Part shown: piece after piece, positions 1 through 6,562 of the stretch
Numbering within the stretch: position 1 is the first letter of the stretch
Layout: each line of letters begins with the position of its first letter
NCBI GenBank assembly: GCA_022509125.1
Contig: JAFLTU010000012.1
Location: 1 to 43,172, forward strand
Length of the DNA stretch: 43,172 bases
Source: Muribaculaceae bacterium
GTDB lineage: Bacteria; Bacteroidota; Bacteroidia; Bacteroidales; Muribaculaceae
Direction of reading: 5' to 3'
Made by a program: the position numbers and the translations under genes
The notes under the pieces: generated by a model
The model's input: only the letters and a program-made list of their open reading frames with translations
The model's database searches: none
What the model was told of the DNA's origin: nothing

Positions 1-11
1 CTTTCTCTCAG

Positions 12-53
12 TCGGGGTGACAAGATTCGAACTTGCGACCACACGCCCCCCAG
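12..53 (-). other. 3' half of a tRNA-Pro gene; probable prophage attachment junction
   Basis: Read on the minus strand this is the anticodon loop (CTGGGGG, anticodon GGG), the 3' anticodon strand, variable loop, a full T arm (GCAAG, TTCGAAT, CTTGT), the acceptor strand CACCCCG and discriminator A. The 5' half is absent: sequence beyond position 53 cannot pair with the 3' anticodon strand and no CGGGGTG follows. A tRNA cut at the anticodon loop is the usual scar where an integrase uses a tRNA gene as attachment site, leaving the duplicated 3' part at the far junction. No second copy and no integrase were found in the window, so the partner site should lie beyond the right edge. Confidence 0.75.
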
Positions 54-285
54 ACCTTAAAAAGTTGAAACCAATCCTATGATTTACAATATATTATTAA
101 TTCTCTGTTTTTATTTTGCTCAATATTTGCTCAAAAGCACAAATATTTAATTTTTTATGCAAGCTTAACATGTTTCAACCGGATGGTAAGTTCTGTTAAA
201 AACCCCTGAATTTCCTCCATAGATCCTCTGTAATGCATTTATGTATCGTAGTTGATACTTTTATCATTCTTCAAATTTTAAGTCG

Positions 286-648
286 TCAGAGAGCCTTATT
301 TAAAGCCATGGCTTCTTCAAGCCTGTCAAAAAGTTCTACAGAGTTCCCGTTTATGAAATATTCAGACCATTCGGAAAAGTTACAACGAATTCCTGTGACT
401 CGGTCTTCATATTCTTCCATCTCCCACCAGTCCGAAAGCTGATGCATCACATCTGACGGATCAGCACCCAATGCATCCACTATCTCTGATGGGTATTGGG
501 CTACTAGAATATCTATCCAATCCTGGCGATCTAACCCGGGATTATCGTGGAGGACATTCCAACATGCTTCTCTCAGCTCTTCCCGGGATTCATCAATCGG
601 GAAACCATAGGGTCCAAGTCTTAGCAAATCTTCTTCAAATTCATTCAT
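286..648 (-). CDS. hypothetical acidic protein in repressor operon
   Basis: This 120-residue acidic, Trp-containing soluble protein was not recognised. It has no signal peptide, membrane segment or clear motif. A region around residues 35-60 (NPGLDRQDWIDILVAQYPSE) looks helical. It is the last gene of the leftward operon headed by the phage repressor and starts 3 nt after the stop of its neighbour, so it is probably expressed in the lysogen. That position is typical of superinfection-exclusion or lysogenic-conversion cargo, but nothing in the sequence proves such a role. An opposite-strand reading frame over its 3' end has no support. Confidence 0.65.
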   Translation of the reverse strand: MNEFEEDLLRLGPYGFPIDESREELREACWNVLHDNPGLDRQDWIDILVAQYPSEIVDALGADPSDVMHQLSDWWEMEEYEDRVTGIRCNFSEWSEYFINGNSVELFDRLEEAMALNKAL

Positions 649-651
649 AGT

Positions 652-915
652 TTAGACTACATTGGGTACTATTAATTTTTGAGCCTGCGAGTCAATAAAG
701 GAGTTTACATTTGCCTTGAATTTATCACATGTAAATTCGTCATACTCAGAAAACAGCATTTCCCCCGAAGGAAAAATTTTAGCTTCAGTATCAGGATGAA
801 TACTTTCTGAGAGATTCAGAAATAATCTTACAGAATGGCTTTTGCCACACCACTTACACGGGCTAGCCTGGTTGACTATTTCCTCTATTTTCTGCAATTC
901 ATTCTTGTCAATCAT
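652..915 (-). CDS. hypothetical protein with a CxxC motif in repressor operon
   Basis: This is an 87-residue protein starting MIDKNELQKIEEIVNQ. A longer frame begins at 957, but the ATG at 915 gives a 4-nt ATGA overlap with the upstream stop and was preferred. CKWCGKSH near residues 20-27 looks like half a zinc knuckle; a further Cys lies in the C-terminal half. The family was not recognised. It sits between two other unknown genes in the leftward repressor operon, so expression during lysogeny is likely. A small metal-binding immunity or exclusion factor is possible but unproven. Confidence 0.6.
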   Translation of the reverse strand: MIDKNELQKIEEIVNQASPCKWCGKSHSVRLFLNLSESIHPDTEAKIFPSGEMLFSEYDEFTCDKFKANVNSFIDSQAQKLIVPNVV

Positions 916-1331
916 AAGTATAATTTCTTGAAGGCCTGTTCTGCTTTCCCTAACCATTCTTTAGACTCAGCCCACTTTACGCCATATTTCCCTATAATAA
1001 ATTTACAATCTTTTAAAATGGAATTATGATAATAAAAGTATCCTAATCCAAAATCTTTTTCAAAAGCCAATTCACCTCCGATGGAAAGGTTATAATAGTT
1101 CGGAGGAAGTAAAAAATCAAATGTTTCACCCGAATTGGCAAAGTGACTAAACTGAAAAACTTTGTCCTTAAATCCTATATAGTTCTTTCTTCTAAGAAAT
1201 TTCAGATCAAAATTTTCTTTGCCAATTTTTGGGTTATTTAATCCTTTTCTAATCCATCCGTACAACGGTGGCAAAAGGAATAAAAAGGAAAGCCCAATGA
1301 CAAAGTATAATCCTAATAAGATCATATTCAA
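912..1331 (-). CDS. hypothetical membrane-anchored protein in repressor operon
   Basis: This 139-residue protein has one strongly hydrophobic N-terminal segment (about residues 3-26, rich in Leu, Phe and Ile) followed by a basic stretch and a soluble domain with many aromatic residues. This suggests a single-pass inner-membrane protein with the bulk in one compartment. The start at 1331 is followed two codons later by another ATG. It lies 7 nt behind the repressor and overlaps the next gene by 4 nt, so it is part of the lysogenic transcript. A membrane protein made beside a repressor is a classic arrangement for superinfection exclusion; that is an inference from context only. Confidence 0.6.
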   Translation of the reverse strand: MNMILLGLYFVIGLSFLFLLPPLYGWIRKGLNNPKIGKENFDLKFLRRKNYIGFKDKVFQFSHFANSGETFDFLLPPNYYNLSIGGELAFEKDFGLGYFYYHNSILKDCKFIIGKYGVKWAESKEWLGKAEQAFKKLYL

Positions 1332-1338
1332 AATTCTT

Positions 1339-2040
1339 TTACCAACCCTTATCAGATAAAATCGTAATTACTTTCCATACTTGACGAATAAATTTCTTCG
1401 GCAATTCTTCATCCTCGAAAGTAGGATTGAAAGAATGACAAACCACATAGTTTTTTGGATCTTCACGGCACTTCAATACCTGCTTAGTGATTCTTCTTTC
1501 ATCCTTTAACCACAATACAAAAGTATCACCGTATCCAAAATATTCTTGCCAATCATGAACTTGACGGATATGGAGGATTGATCCTGAGGGTATACCCGGT
1601 GTCATTGAGTCCCCACTCTGGTAGATAGCCACATCATCCGGTCTTGCATCTATAAATGGGATGTGCCTGACTACGTATTGATCTCTCCATGTAAGGCTAT
1701 TATTCCTCTCCATACTCCCTACGGAGTCAATGTTTATCAAAGGAACCATTATGACATTTTCTCCAGGCTTTGGATTTAAATTTATAACTTCCTCATCAGG
1801 AACTTCCACAAATCCACCCATATCATTTAGCATTTTTCCTTCTCCTGTAAGCAGCCAGACTCTATTTAAATCGGGATATTCTTTCAATATCTTTTCAATA
1901 GCTTTTTCTCCCAAATCACTTTTCCCCGTTCTTGCTTGTCCTAAAAGACCTTTACTTAAATGACATTGAAGAGTTACTTGATTATCATTTAACCCCTTGT
2001 AATCCATATATTTTAAAAACCTTGAAAACTTTTCTCTCAT
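1339..2040 (-). CDS. phage repressor, HTH plus S24 (LexA/CI-like) peptidase domain
   Basis: This 233-residue protein probably maintains lysogeny by binding operators in the divergent region to its right. The N-terminal 70 residues resemble a helix-turn-helix domain of Bacteroidetes phage repressors (QVTLQCHLSKGLLGQARTGK, then a WLLTGEGKM ending). The C-terminal half carries the S24 peptidase signature: nucleophile Ser145 in SGDSMTPGIPSG and the general-base Lys186 in RRITKQVL. Such domains self-cleave when RecA is activated, which would make the element SOS-inducible; no Ala-Gly or Cys-Gly cleavage site is obvious, so actual cleavage is uncertain. It is transcribed leftward with three unknown genes. 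Confidence 0.88.
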   Translation of the reverse strand: MREKFSRFLKYMDYKGLNDNQVTLQCHLSKGLLGQARTGKSDLGEKAIEKILKEYPDLNRVWLLTGEGKMLNDMGGFVEVPDEEVINLNPKPGENVIMVPLINIDSVGSMERNNSLTWRDQYVVRHIPFIDARPDDVAIYQSGDSMTPGIPSGSILHIRQVHDWQEYFGYGDTFVLWLKDERRITKQVLKCREDPKNYVVCHSFNPTFEDEELPKKFIRQVWKVITILSDKGW

Positions 2041-2068
2041 TAGCTATTTGTTAATTATTGTTAATATA

Positions 2069-2182
2069 TTGATATTATATCAACCTTTATCTTGCATATA
2101 TGTTGATAAATTATCTATATTTGCACAACGATAATGATTTTTTATCATTATGATATGGTATCTATAATATTACCCTATCAAC
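2069..2182. promoter_or_regulatory. probable immunity operator region
   Basis: The AT-rich gap between the repressor and the rightward early genes holds a perfect 15-bp palindrome, TTGATATTATATCAA (2069-2083). Its arm TATCAAC recurs at 2176-2182 and inverted as GTTGATA at 2102-2108. An 8-bp inverted repeat, ATAATGAT with its complement and a five-T loop, lies at about 2132-2152, and an ATTAATCAATA direct repeat lies just before the next gene. Three copies of one heptamer spread over about 110 bp around a promoter is the layout expected of repressor and Cro operators. Which protein binds which site cannot be told from sequence. Confidence 0.6.
2092..2123 (+). promoter_or_regulatory. rightward early promoter, Bacteroidetes type
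   Basis: TATATTTG at 2116-2123 matches the Bacteroidetes -7 consensus TAnnTTTG exactly. TTG at 2092-2094 sits 21 nt upstream in the -33 position. A GTTGATA half-site lies in the spacer at 2102-2108, so a bound repressor would block the promoter. It points at the small early genes beginning at 2242. Confidence 0.6.
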
Positions 2183-2241
2183 CTACAAATATAATAATTA
2201 GTCAACAATTAATCAATAATTAATCAATAATTCAAAAAATA

Positions 2242-2427
2242 ATGGCTGAAATAAACATCTCCTCTACAATTTCCAATCTTGAATCAGGATGCAGTTGCAC
2301 ATTCTCGATATCCAAGCTTCGCTCGGTCAGATCAACTGCTTCAGACCTCGGTCTACAGTTGGGCCGCAAATTCTCTACAAAGGTGGAGCGCGAAAAAGCT
2401 CTCATCCGGGTGACAAGAATCTATTAA
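2242..2427 (+). CDS. small early protein, unknown function
   Basis: This 61-residue protein is the first rightward gene after the immunity region. It begins with an acidic/Ser-rich part and ends with a basic half (VRSTASDLGLQLGRKFSTKV, then RVTRIY) that resembles short Bacteroidales phage proteins I have seen but cannot name. The LGLQLGRKFST stretch may be a compact DNA-binding element. No membrane segment or signal is present. It ends 17 nt before a probable Cro-like gene, so it is likely in the same early transcript. A leader peptide is an alternative reading. Confidence 0.55.
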   Translation: MAEINISSTISNLESGCSCTFSISKLRSVRSTASDLGLQLGRKFSTKVEREKALIRVTRIY

Positions 2428-2444
2428 CCCTCAAAAACAGAATT

Positions 2445-2666
2445 ATGACTTTTAAGGAATTATATCAGAAAGAAAAAGAAAAGCCTCGGGCAGAAGCCCC
2501 GGGGGTGGCATTCATCAAAGAAGTATGTGAAGTCACCAAGAAAAGCGAACCATCCGTCCGAAGATGGCTTTGCGAGGGTGCCACAAACTGCCTTCCGGAT
2601 GCTCTGACACAAGAAGTTTTGGCAAGACATTTCGGAACCACCGCCAACGAATTATTCCCAAGATAA
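2445..2666 (+). CDS. small HTH protein, Cro-like candidate
   Basis: This is a 73-residue protein starting MTFKELYQKEKEKP. The open frame extends upstream to 2289, but that part overlaps the previous gene in another frame, and the ATG at 2445 follows its stop closely. Residues 20-73 look like a winged or lambda-type helix-turn-helix: FIKEVCEVTKKSEPSVRRW, then PDALTQEVLARHFGTTANELF, a sequence typical of Bacteroides phage regulators. Lying just right of the operator region and divergent from the repressor, it is well placed to act as Cro. The next gene's start overlaps its stop codon by one base. Confidence 0.65.
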   Translation: MTFKELYQKEKEKPRAEAPGVAFIKEVCEVTKKSEPSVRRWLCEGATNCLPDALTQEVLARHFGTTANELFPR

Positions 2667-2800
2667 TGGCTTTTAATGCTAATCCCATGTGCCGTTCATG
2701 CCAAAACGCTTATCCCGCAATTAACGGCCTAAGATGCAAGATCCTTAATAAATACATTGAATACTGTAAGGTTCCACCTTGCTCAAATAAAACCAATTAA
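2666..2800 (+). CDS. Cys-rich small protein, possible zinc ribbon
   Basis: This 44-residue protein begins at the ATG overlapping the stop of the HTH gene (TAATG). It holds five Cys in 44 residues: CRSC near residues 9-12, then single Cys in LRCKIL and EYCKVPPCSN. This spacing fits a small zinc-binding fold. A longer frame from 2564 would overlap the HTH gene almost wholly and was rejected. Function is unknown; small zinc ribbons are common in phage early regions. Confidence 0.55.
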   Translation: MAFNANPMCRSCQNAYPAINGLRCKILNKYIEYCKVPPCSNKTN

Positions 2801-2803
2801 ATT

Positions 2804-3040
2804 ATGAAAAAGATTCTATTACCTCTCTTTGTGATATTCTTGTTGACTTCATGCACTTCTTCAAAACATGAATATTCTTTAGAAGAACGTGAAATGATTT
2901 CCTGGGAAGCATTTTCTAAAAAACATTCAAGCACTCGGTCATTAAATCACAAAGAACAAATCAATGAATTTCTTGACACTTGGTGCGGTTCAGTTGAAGA
3001 AGAAAATGCATTCTTAGAACTTGGTATAGAACCCTATTAA
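2804..3040 (+). CDS. small lipoprotein, unknown function
   Basis: This 78-residue protein has a typical type II signal peptide: MKK, a hydrophobic core, and lipobox LLTSC with Cys17 as the probable lipidation site. The mature part is short, charged and has no recognised domain; one further Cys lies near residue 64. It starts 3 nt after the previous stop. An early phage lipoprotein could serve in superinfection exclusion at the envelope, but this is only a guess from location. Confidence 0.6.
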   Translation: MKKILLPLFVIFLLTSCTSSKHEYSLEEREMISWEAFSKKHSSTRSLNHKEQINEFLDTWCGSVEEENAFLELGIEPY

Positions 3041-3050
3041 GCTATTAATC

Positions 3051-3227
3051 ATGGAAAAAATATTAATCACACTTGCTTGTATTTTCACTCTCATTTGTTG
3101 GATTTCACTCTGCTTCGATTGGTATTTCTCTATGTATACCTCAGGAATAATAGCCCTTTGCCTAATTGGAATTGGTGACTATAAAAAGAAACTCTCAGCA
3201 GATGATGATAAACTGGAGGAAAAATGA
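3051..3227 (+). CDS. small membrane protein with two hydrophobic segments
   Basis: This 58-residue protein begins MEKILITLACIFTLIC, has two hydrophobic stretches (about residues 3-22 and 27-44) and ends in a charged tail (KKKLSADDDKLEEK). It lies 10 nt after the lipoprotein gene, and its stop overlaps the next start as ATGA, which supports real translation. No family was recognised. The lipoprotein and this protein may form an envelope pair. Confidence 0.55.
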   Translation: MEKILITLACIFTLICWISLCFDWYFSMYTSGIIALCLIGIGDYKKKLSADDDKLEEK

Positions 3228-3493
3228 AACCTGAACTTACAAAAGAAATAGACCCACAAGGGATTTACACCGGTGCTCAGGCAATCAGAGCTACGGGAAT
3301 TCCAATGACTACCTTCTATCGGTATGTGCGCGAAGAAAAGATACCAAAACATCAACGCATGATAGACGGTAAAACGGTTTTCCTCGGCCATGAGCTTCTG
3401 AAAGCATTGACACGAACAAAGATGATTTTCACAGATGTATTTTTTTCACCTCCCAGAAAAAGAGGACGCCCAAAGAAACAGGCTAATCCGTGA
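3224..3493 (+). CDS. helix-turn-helix protein with C-terminal AT-hook
   Basis: This 89-residue probable DNA-binding protein carries a MerR/excisionase-like helix-turn-helix at about residues 15-58 (GIYTGAQAIRATGIPMTTFY, then a REEKIPKHQR stretch). RKRGRPKKQ at about residues 78-86 is a textbook AT-hook, which binds the minor groove of A/T runs. Translation is coupled to the preceding membrane protein by an ATGA overlap. It could be an excisionase or an early regulator. It is the last gene before the tRNA-like gene and recT. Confidence 0.65.
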   Translation: MKPELTKEIDPQGIYTGAQAIRATGIPMTTFYRYVREEKIPKHQRMIDGKTVFLGHELLKALTRTKMIFTDVFFSPPRKRGRPKKQANP

Positions 3494-3541
3494 GGACACC
3501 TCGGCAAGAGAGCCGGAAACAGCAATAGATTCAATGTTCGT

Positions 3542-3564
3542 GCGGGGTTTCAAAATGACCCCGC
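3542..3564 (+). terminator. GC-rich hairpin upstream of the tRNA-like gene
   Basis: GCGGGGT pairs perfectly with ACCCCGC over 7 bp around a 9-nt loop. No U-run follows, so it may be a weak terminator, an attenuator or a processing signal for the tRNA-like transcript starting 7 nt downstream. Confidence 0.4.
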
Positions 3565-3570
3565 CAACAA

Positions 3571-3665
3571 GGGAAGGTAAAACCAAGAGGACGAGGTTAC
3601 TTGAACGACCAGTTTCAAGTCGGAATAAATTCCCACCGCAGGTTCGAATCCTGTCCTTCCCACCA
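3571..3665 (+). tRNA. tRNA-like gene with long variable arm and abnormal anticodon loop
   Basis: Acceptor strands GGGAAGG (3571-3577) and CCTTCCC (3655-3661) pair fully, followed by A and encoded CCA. The D arm is AACC/GGTT with GG in its loop. The T arm is GCAGG, TTCGAAT, CCTGT. A variable arm (CGG/CCG, 3621-3638) would make it class II (Ser, Leu, Tyr or Sec type). The anticodon stem that fits the frame is CTTGAA/TTCAAG (3600-3605/3614-3619), but it leaves an 8-nt loop, CGACCAGT, with no U33. An alternative loop, TTTCAAG (3613-3619), would give U33 and anticodon UCA but needs mismatched stems. The decoding identity is therefore unassigned; it may be a degenerate or regulatory tRNA mimic. Confidence 0.6.
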
Positions 3666-3693
3666 TCAACAAACAATTTAAATATTTATCGCT

Positions 3694-4680
3694 ATGAGTA
3701 AACTTGGATTAAAACTCGAAGAGATCAACGCTCTTCAACCCCTCGAAATCGCCACCAACGAATCGGTGCGTGAAAAATTCATTCAGATCTATGAGGCAAT
3801 GTGGACCCGCACCACCGGTTTATCCGGCGAAGCTGCTTTTGAACGCGAATCCCGAAATTTCAATCGACTCCTCTCTGAAAAAGAGGATATCAGAAAGCAA
3901 TGCACTAAGTTTTCAATCTTCACTGCATTCCTCGACGTAGCAATCTCCGGCCTAACTCTCGAGCCCGGCACTAAGGCTCAAGCCTATCTAATGGCCCGCA
4001 ACACTCCCATAGATACCTATTATGACGAAAAAGACCAAAAGAAAACCAAATATGAGACCCAATGCGTCCTCACAGTTTCCGGTTATGGCGAGCTGGTGTT
4101 GCGTGCCCGTTGCGGACAAATTCAGTATGCCGACAATCCGGTTATCGTCTATGCAGAAGACGAGTTCGAATTCGGTGAAAGAAACGGCCAGAAATACGTC
4201 AACTATGGGTGTCGCCTTCCCCACACTTCCGGCCAGATTACCGCATGCTTCATGAAAATCACCCGGGCCGATGGCTCAATCGACTATTCAGTGATGCTTC
4301 CTGAAGACTGGAACCGCCTCGCCTACTATTCGGCAAAACAAAACAGGAGATGGAGCGAACAGGAGAAAAAATTTGTTCTTGGAAATCCCAACGCTCTTTA
4401 CGGCCCACAAAAAGATGGCTCAATGAATATCGACCCTGGTTTCCTTATCGCAAAATGCATCAAGCATGCATTCAAATCCTATCCAAAAGCTCGTGTAGGT
4501 CGTGGCACTCAACTCGAATCCCAACAGGTGGAAGAAGTAGTGATCAACGACGATCTCTATGGAGTAGACACTGAAACCGGTGAAGTTCAATCCCGCACAC
4601 AAGACACCGGTTTTGCCCCCGCTAATGATTTCTCTTCAGGAGTCACAGTCAACGTAGAAGAGCAAGACGACACTTTCTAA
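3694..4680 (+). CDS. recT: RecT-family single-strand annealing protein
   Basis: This 328-residue protein resembles RecT recombinases, which bind single-stranded DNA left by a 5' exonuclease and promote annealing during phage recombination. Recognisable family stretches are CTKFSIFTAFLDVAISGLTL (about residues 69-88), then KAQAYLMARN and the core SGYGELVLRARCGQIQYADN. The last 50 residues are acidic and low in structure, as in related proteins. It heads the recombination operon and is followed by a coiled-coil protein and a RecE-like nuclease, the usual exonuclease/annealase pairing. It begins 28 nt after the tRNA-like gene. Confidence 0.92.
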   Translation: MSKLGLKLEEINALQPLEIATNESVREKFIQIYEAMWTRTTGLSGEAAFERESRNFNRLLSEKEDIRKQCTKFSIFTAFLDVAISGLTLEPGTKAQAYLMARNTPIDTYYDEKDQKKTKYETQCVLTVSGYGELVLRARCGQIQYADNPVIVYAEDEFEFGERNGQKYVNYGCRLPHTSGQITACFMKITRADGSIDYSVMLPEDWNRLAYYSAKQNRRWSEQEKKFVLGNPNALYGPQKDGSMNIDPGFLIAKCIKHAFKSYPKARVGRGTQLESQQVEEVVINDDLYGVDTETGEVQSRTQDTGFAPANDFSSGVTVNVEEQDDTF

Positions 4681-4700
4681 CCCTTTAAAACAATATCGCC

Positions 4701-5903
4701 ATGAGTATCCAAACAACAACCCTCCCAATCCTCCGCCAGGAAAATACCCTGATGATTATTCAATCTGCTCCGGAGGTCTACGACAGAAACTCCCTCTCCT
4801 CTCAAAAATGTAAGGAAGCTGGGGAAGCCCTATTGGCAAGAATAGAGCTTGCAGGAATGAATGACTCTCTCGATCAAGAGTGCGCAGCTTACATTGAAAA
4901 AACAAAAAAGACACTTAAGGTAATGAATGAACGCCGTTCTTCATTCACCAAACTATTCGACCAGATCCGTTCCGAGTTCACCTCCATGGAGAATGCAATC
5001 GATCCCTCAAAAGTTACAAGTGTCCCATTTCTCGTGCAACAATCACGCAACGCTTATGCCGCCAAGAAACGAGCCGAGGAAGAAGCCAAACGTCAGGAGG
5101 AGTTGCGCAGACAGCAACGTGAGGCCGCGCTGATTAAATACCGTCAGGAGGTCGAAGACGATATCCGACGCCAGTTCGACCAGCTTGTCAACCGAGATAT
5201 CAATTTCATCACAAGTCTGAATCAAGGGCTCACTATCGAAAATTATACGGTCACAGTAATGAAAATCAAGGCCGTTTCCGACACATTGCCTATCGATTGG
5301 GCTCAGTCTATCGCCTCTTATGCTCCTAACCCTTACGGTTTCCCGGCCTCCGAAATTAAGGAAATCGTGAATAGGATTTTCCCAAACCTCCGTCACCAAT
5401 ACAAAGCTGAAATCGGAGAATATAAAGACACGGTGCTCGACAACCTCCCCTCCAAGTATCGTGAACTTGAGAAGATGGCAAAAGCAGACGCCGAAGAGAA
5501 GGCCCGGCTAAAGGCGGAATTGGAAGCAAAGGAAGCCGCCGATCTACAGCGCATTGAGGAGGAACGTAAGAAAAAGGAAGCCGAGGCTCAAGCTGCCAAA
5601 GAAATGCAGAAACAGGCCTCAGAAATGAGCTCTCTTTTCGATGTGGCTAAGATAGCAGCTCCGGCAAGCTATCAGCCCAAAACTTCAGTAAAGCTCCGCG
5701 TATCCCCTATCAACCCCCAGGGTGTGCTCGACATTCTCGGAATGTGGTGGAGCAAGGAAGGACAATATCTCCCGGTGGATGAACTGATCAAAATGTTCAA
5801 AAAACAGATCTCATTCGTTGAGAAACTTGCCAACGACAAAGATAGCAAGGAATTGATCAGTTCTGCCAATGTTCGCTACGAAGAAGAAGTAAAAGCGAAA
5901 TAA
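4701..5903 (+). CDS. coiled-coil protein between RecT and RecE-like nuclease
   Basis: This 400-residue protein has two strongly charged, heptad-rich stretches (about residues 120-160 and 255-310, rich in Glu, Lys, Arg and Ala) separated by a globular part. The N-terminal 90 residues loosely resemble the DUF1351 pattern often found beside recT, though I am not certain. The C-terminus (SVKLRVSPINPQGVLDIL onward) looks like a small folded domain. It lies 20 nt after recT and 2 nt before the nuclease, so a structural or scaffolding role in recombination is likely. No catalytic motif is visible. Confidence 0.7.
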   Translation: MSIQTTTLPILRQENTLMIIQSAPEVYDRNSLSSQKCKEAGEALLARIELAGMNDSLDQECAAYIEKTKKTLKVMNERRSSFTKLFDQIRSEFTSMENAIDPSKVTSVPFLVQQSRNAYAAKKRAEEEAKRQEELRRQQREAALIKYRQEVEDDIRRQFDQLVNRDINFITSLNQGLTIENYTVTVMKIKAVSDTLPIDWAQSIASYAPNPYGFPASEIKEIVNRIFPNLRHQYKAEIGEYKDTVLDNLPSKYRELEKMAKADAEEKARLKAELEAKEAADLQRIEEERKKKEAEAQAAKEMQKQASEMSSLFDVAKIAAPASYQPKTSVKLRVSPINPQGVLDILGMWWSKEGQYLPVDELIKMFKKQISFVEKLANDKDSKELISSANVRYEEEVKAK

Positions 5904-5905
5904 AC

Positions 5906-6562
5906 ATGCATAATCCCGATACATACTACCAGCGCAGTGAGGTCAGCAACTCCGACCTCACTGCCCTCAAAGAAATTCTTTATCCCCGTCCACAGTTCGG
6001 CGACCGGGAGAAGGCTTTCCGCATTGGTTCCATCGTAGACGCTATGATATCGGAGAAAGAACGCGTAGATTTCCTCAATATGACTCTTGACGGACAACCC
6101 ATCGACCCTGAGGAATTCCTATTTTGCCGTGAGCTCCAAAGAGCCCTCCGTGCTGAAGCCCGAAGAGATCCTTTCCTTGAAAACGTGCTTAAGTATGCCC
6201 AGACTCAATGCGTCATGGTTAATGAAGGGCAGTTATTCAACAACGGAGGCTTTGAATTCTCCCTCAATACTCGTTGCAAATGGGATTGGTGGCTTCCCTC
6301 GGCTCATTTCGGAGGCGACCTCAAAACGGTGAGTGCGCAAACTGAAGCCGAATTCCGGAATGCTATCGATTTCTTCGACTGGGACCGTTCCCGTGCATGG
6401 TATATGGATATTGCCGGCTCCAACCGTGACTTCATTTATGCCGTAAGCAAAAAAAATTTCACAGTATTCAAAAAATTCATCAATCGTGGCGACGAGATCT
6501 ATAACCGAGGACGTGAGAAATACGAAGATCTCGCTTTCAAATATTGGTGCTTCGCTTTATGA
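5906..6562 (+). CDS. RecE-like PD-(D/E)XK exonuclease
   Basis: This 218-residue protein probably is the 5'-3' exonuclease that makes the substrate for RecT. Features match the RecE C-terminal/YqaJ-like PD-(D/E)XK fold: an N-terminal SNSDLTALK, GSIVDAMI near residue 33, the catalytic strand GGDLKTVS (about residues 132-139, giving the D and xK of the motif) and RAWYMDIAG (about residues 157-165), equivalent to the helix usually written QxxxY. It is shorter than E. coli RecE but of normal length for the isolated nuclease. Its stop overlaps the helicase start as ATGA. Confidence 0.8.
   Translation: MHNPDTYYQRSEVSNSDLTALKEILYPRPQFGDREKAFRIGSIVDAMISEKERVDFLNMTLDGQPIDPEEFLFCRELQRALRAEARRDPFLENVLKYAQTQCVMVNEGQLFNNGGFEFSLNTRCKWDWWLPSAHFGGDLKTVSAQTEAEFRNAIDFFDWDRSRAWYMDIAGSNRDFIYAVSKKNFTVFKKFINRGDEIYNRGREKYEDLAFKYWCFAL

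Noticed and set aside
2300..2427. Second tRNA remnant because of GGTGACAAGAA near 2409
   Set aside because: Only about 12 bases resemble the remnant at the left edge and no arms can be folded.
2289..2444. Upstream extension of the 73-residue HTH protein
   Set aside because: It overlaps the 61-residue gene in another frame and has no domain content.
6544..6558. TTG start for the SNF2 gene
   Set aside because: The ATG at 6559 gives an ATGA overlap with the nuclease gene and leaves the SNF2 core intact.
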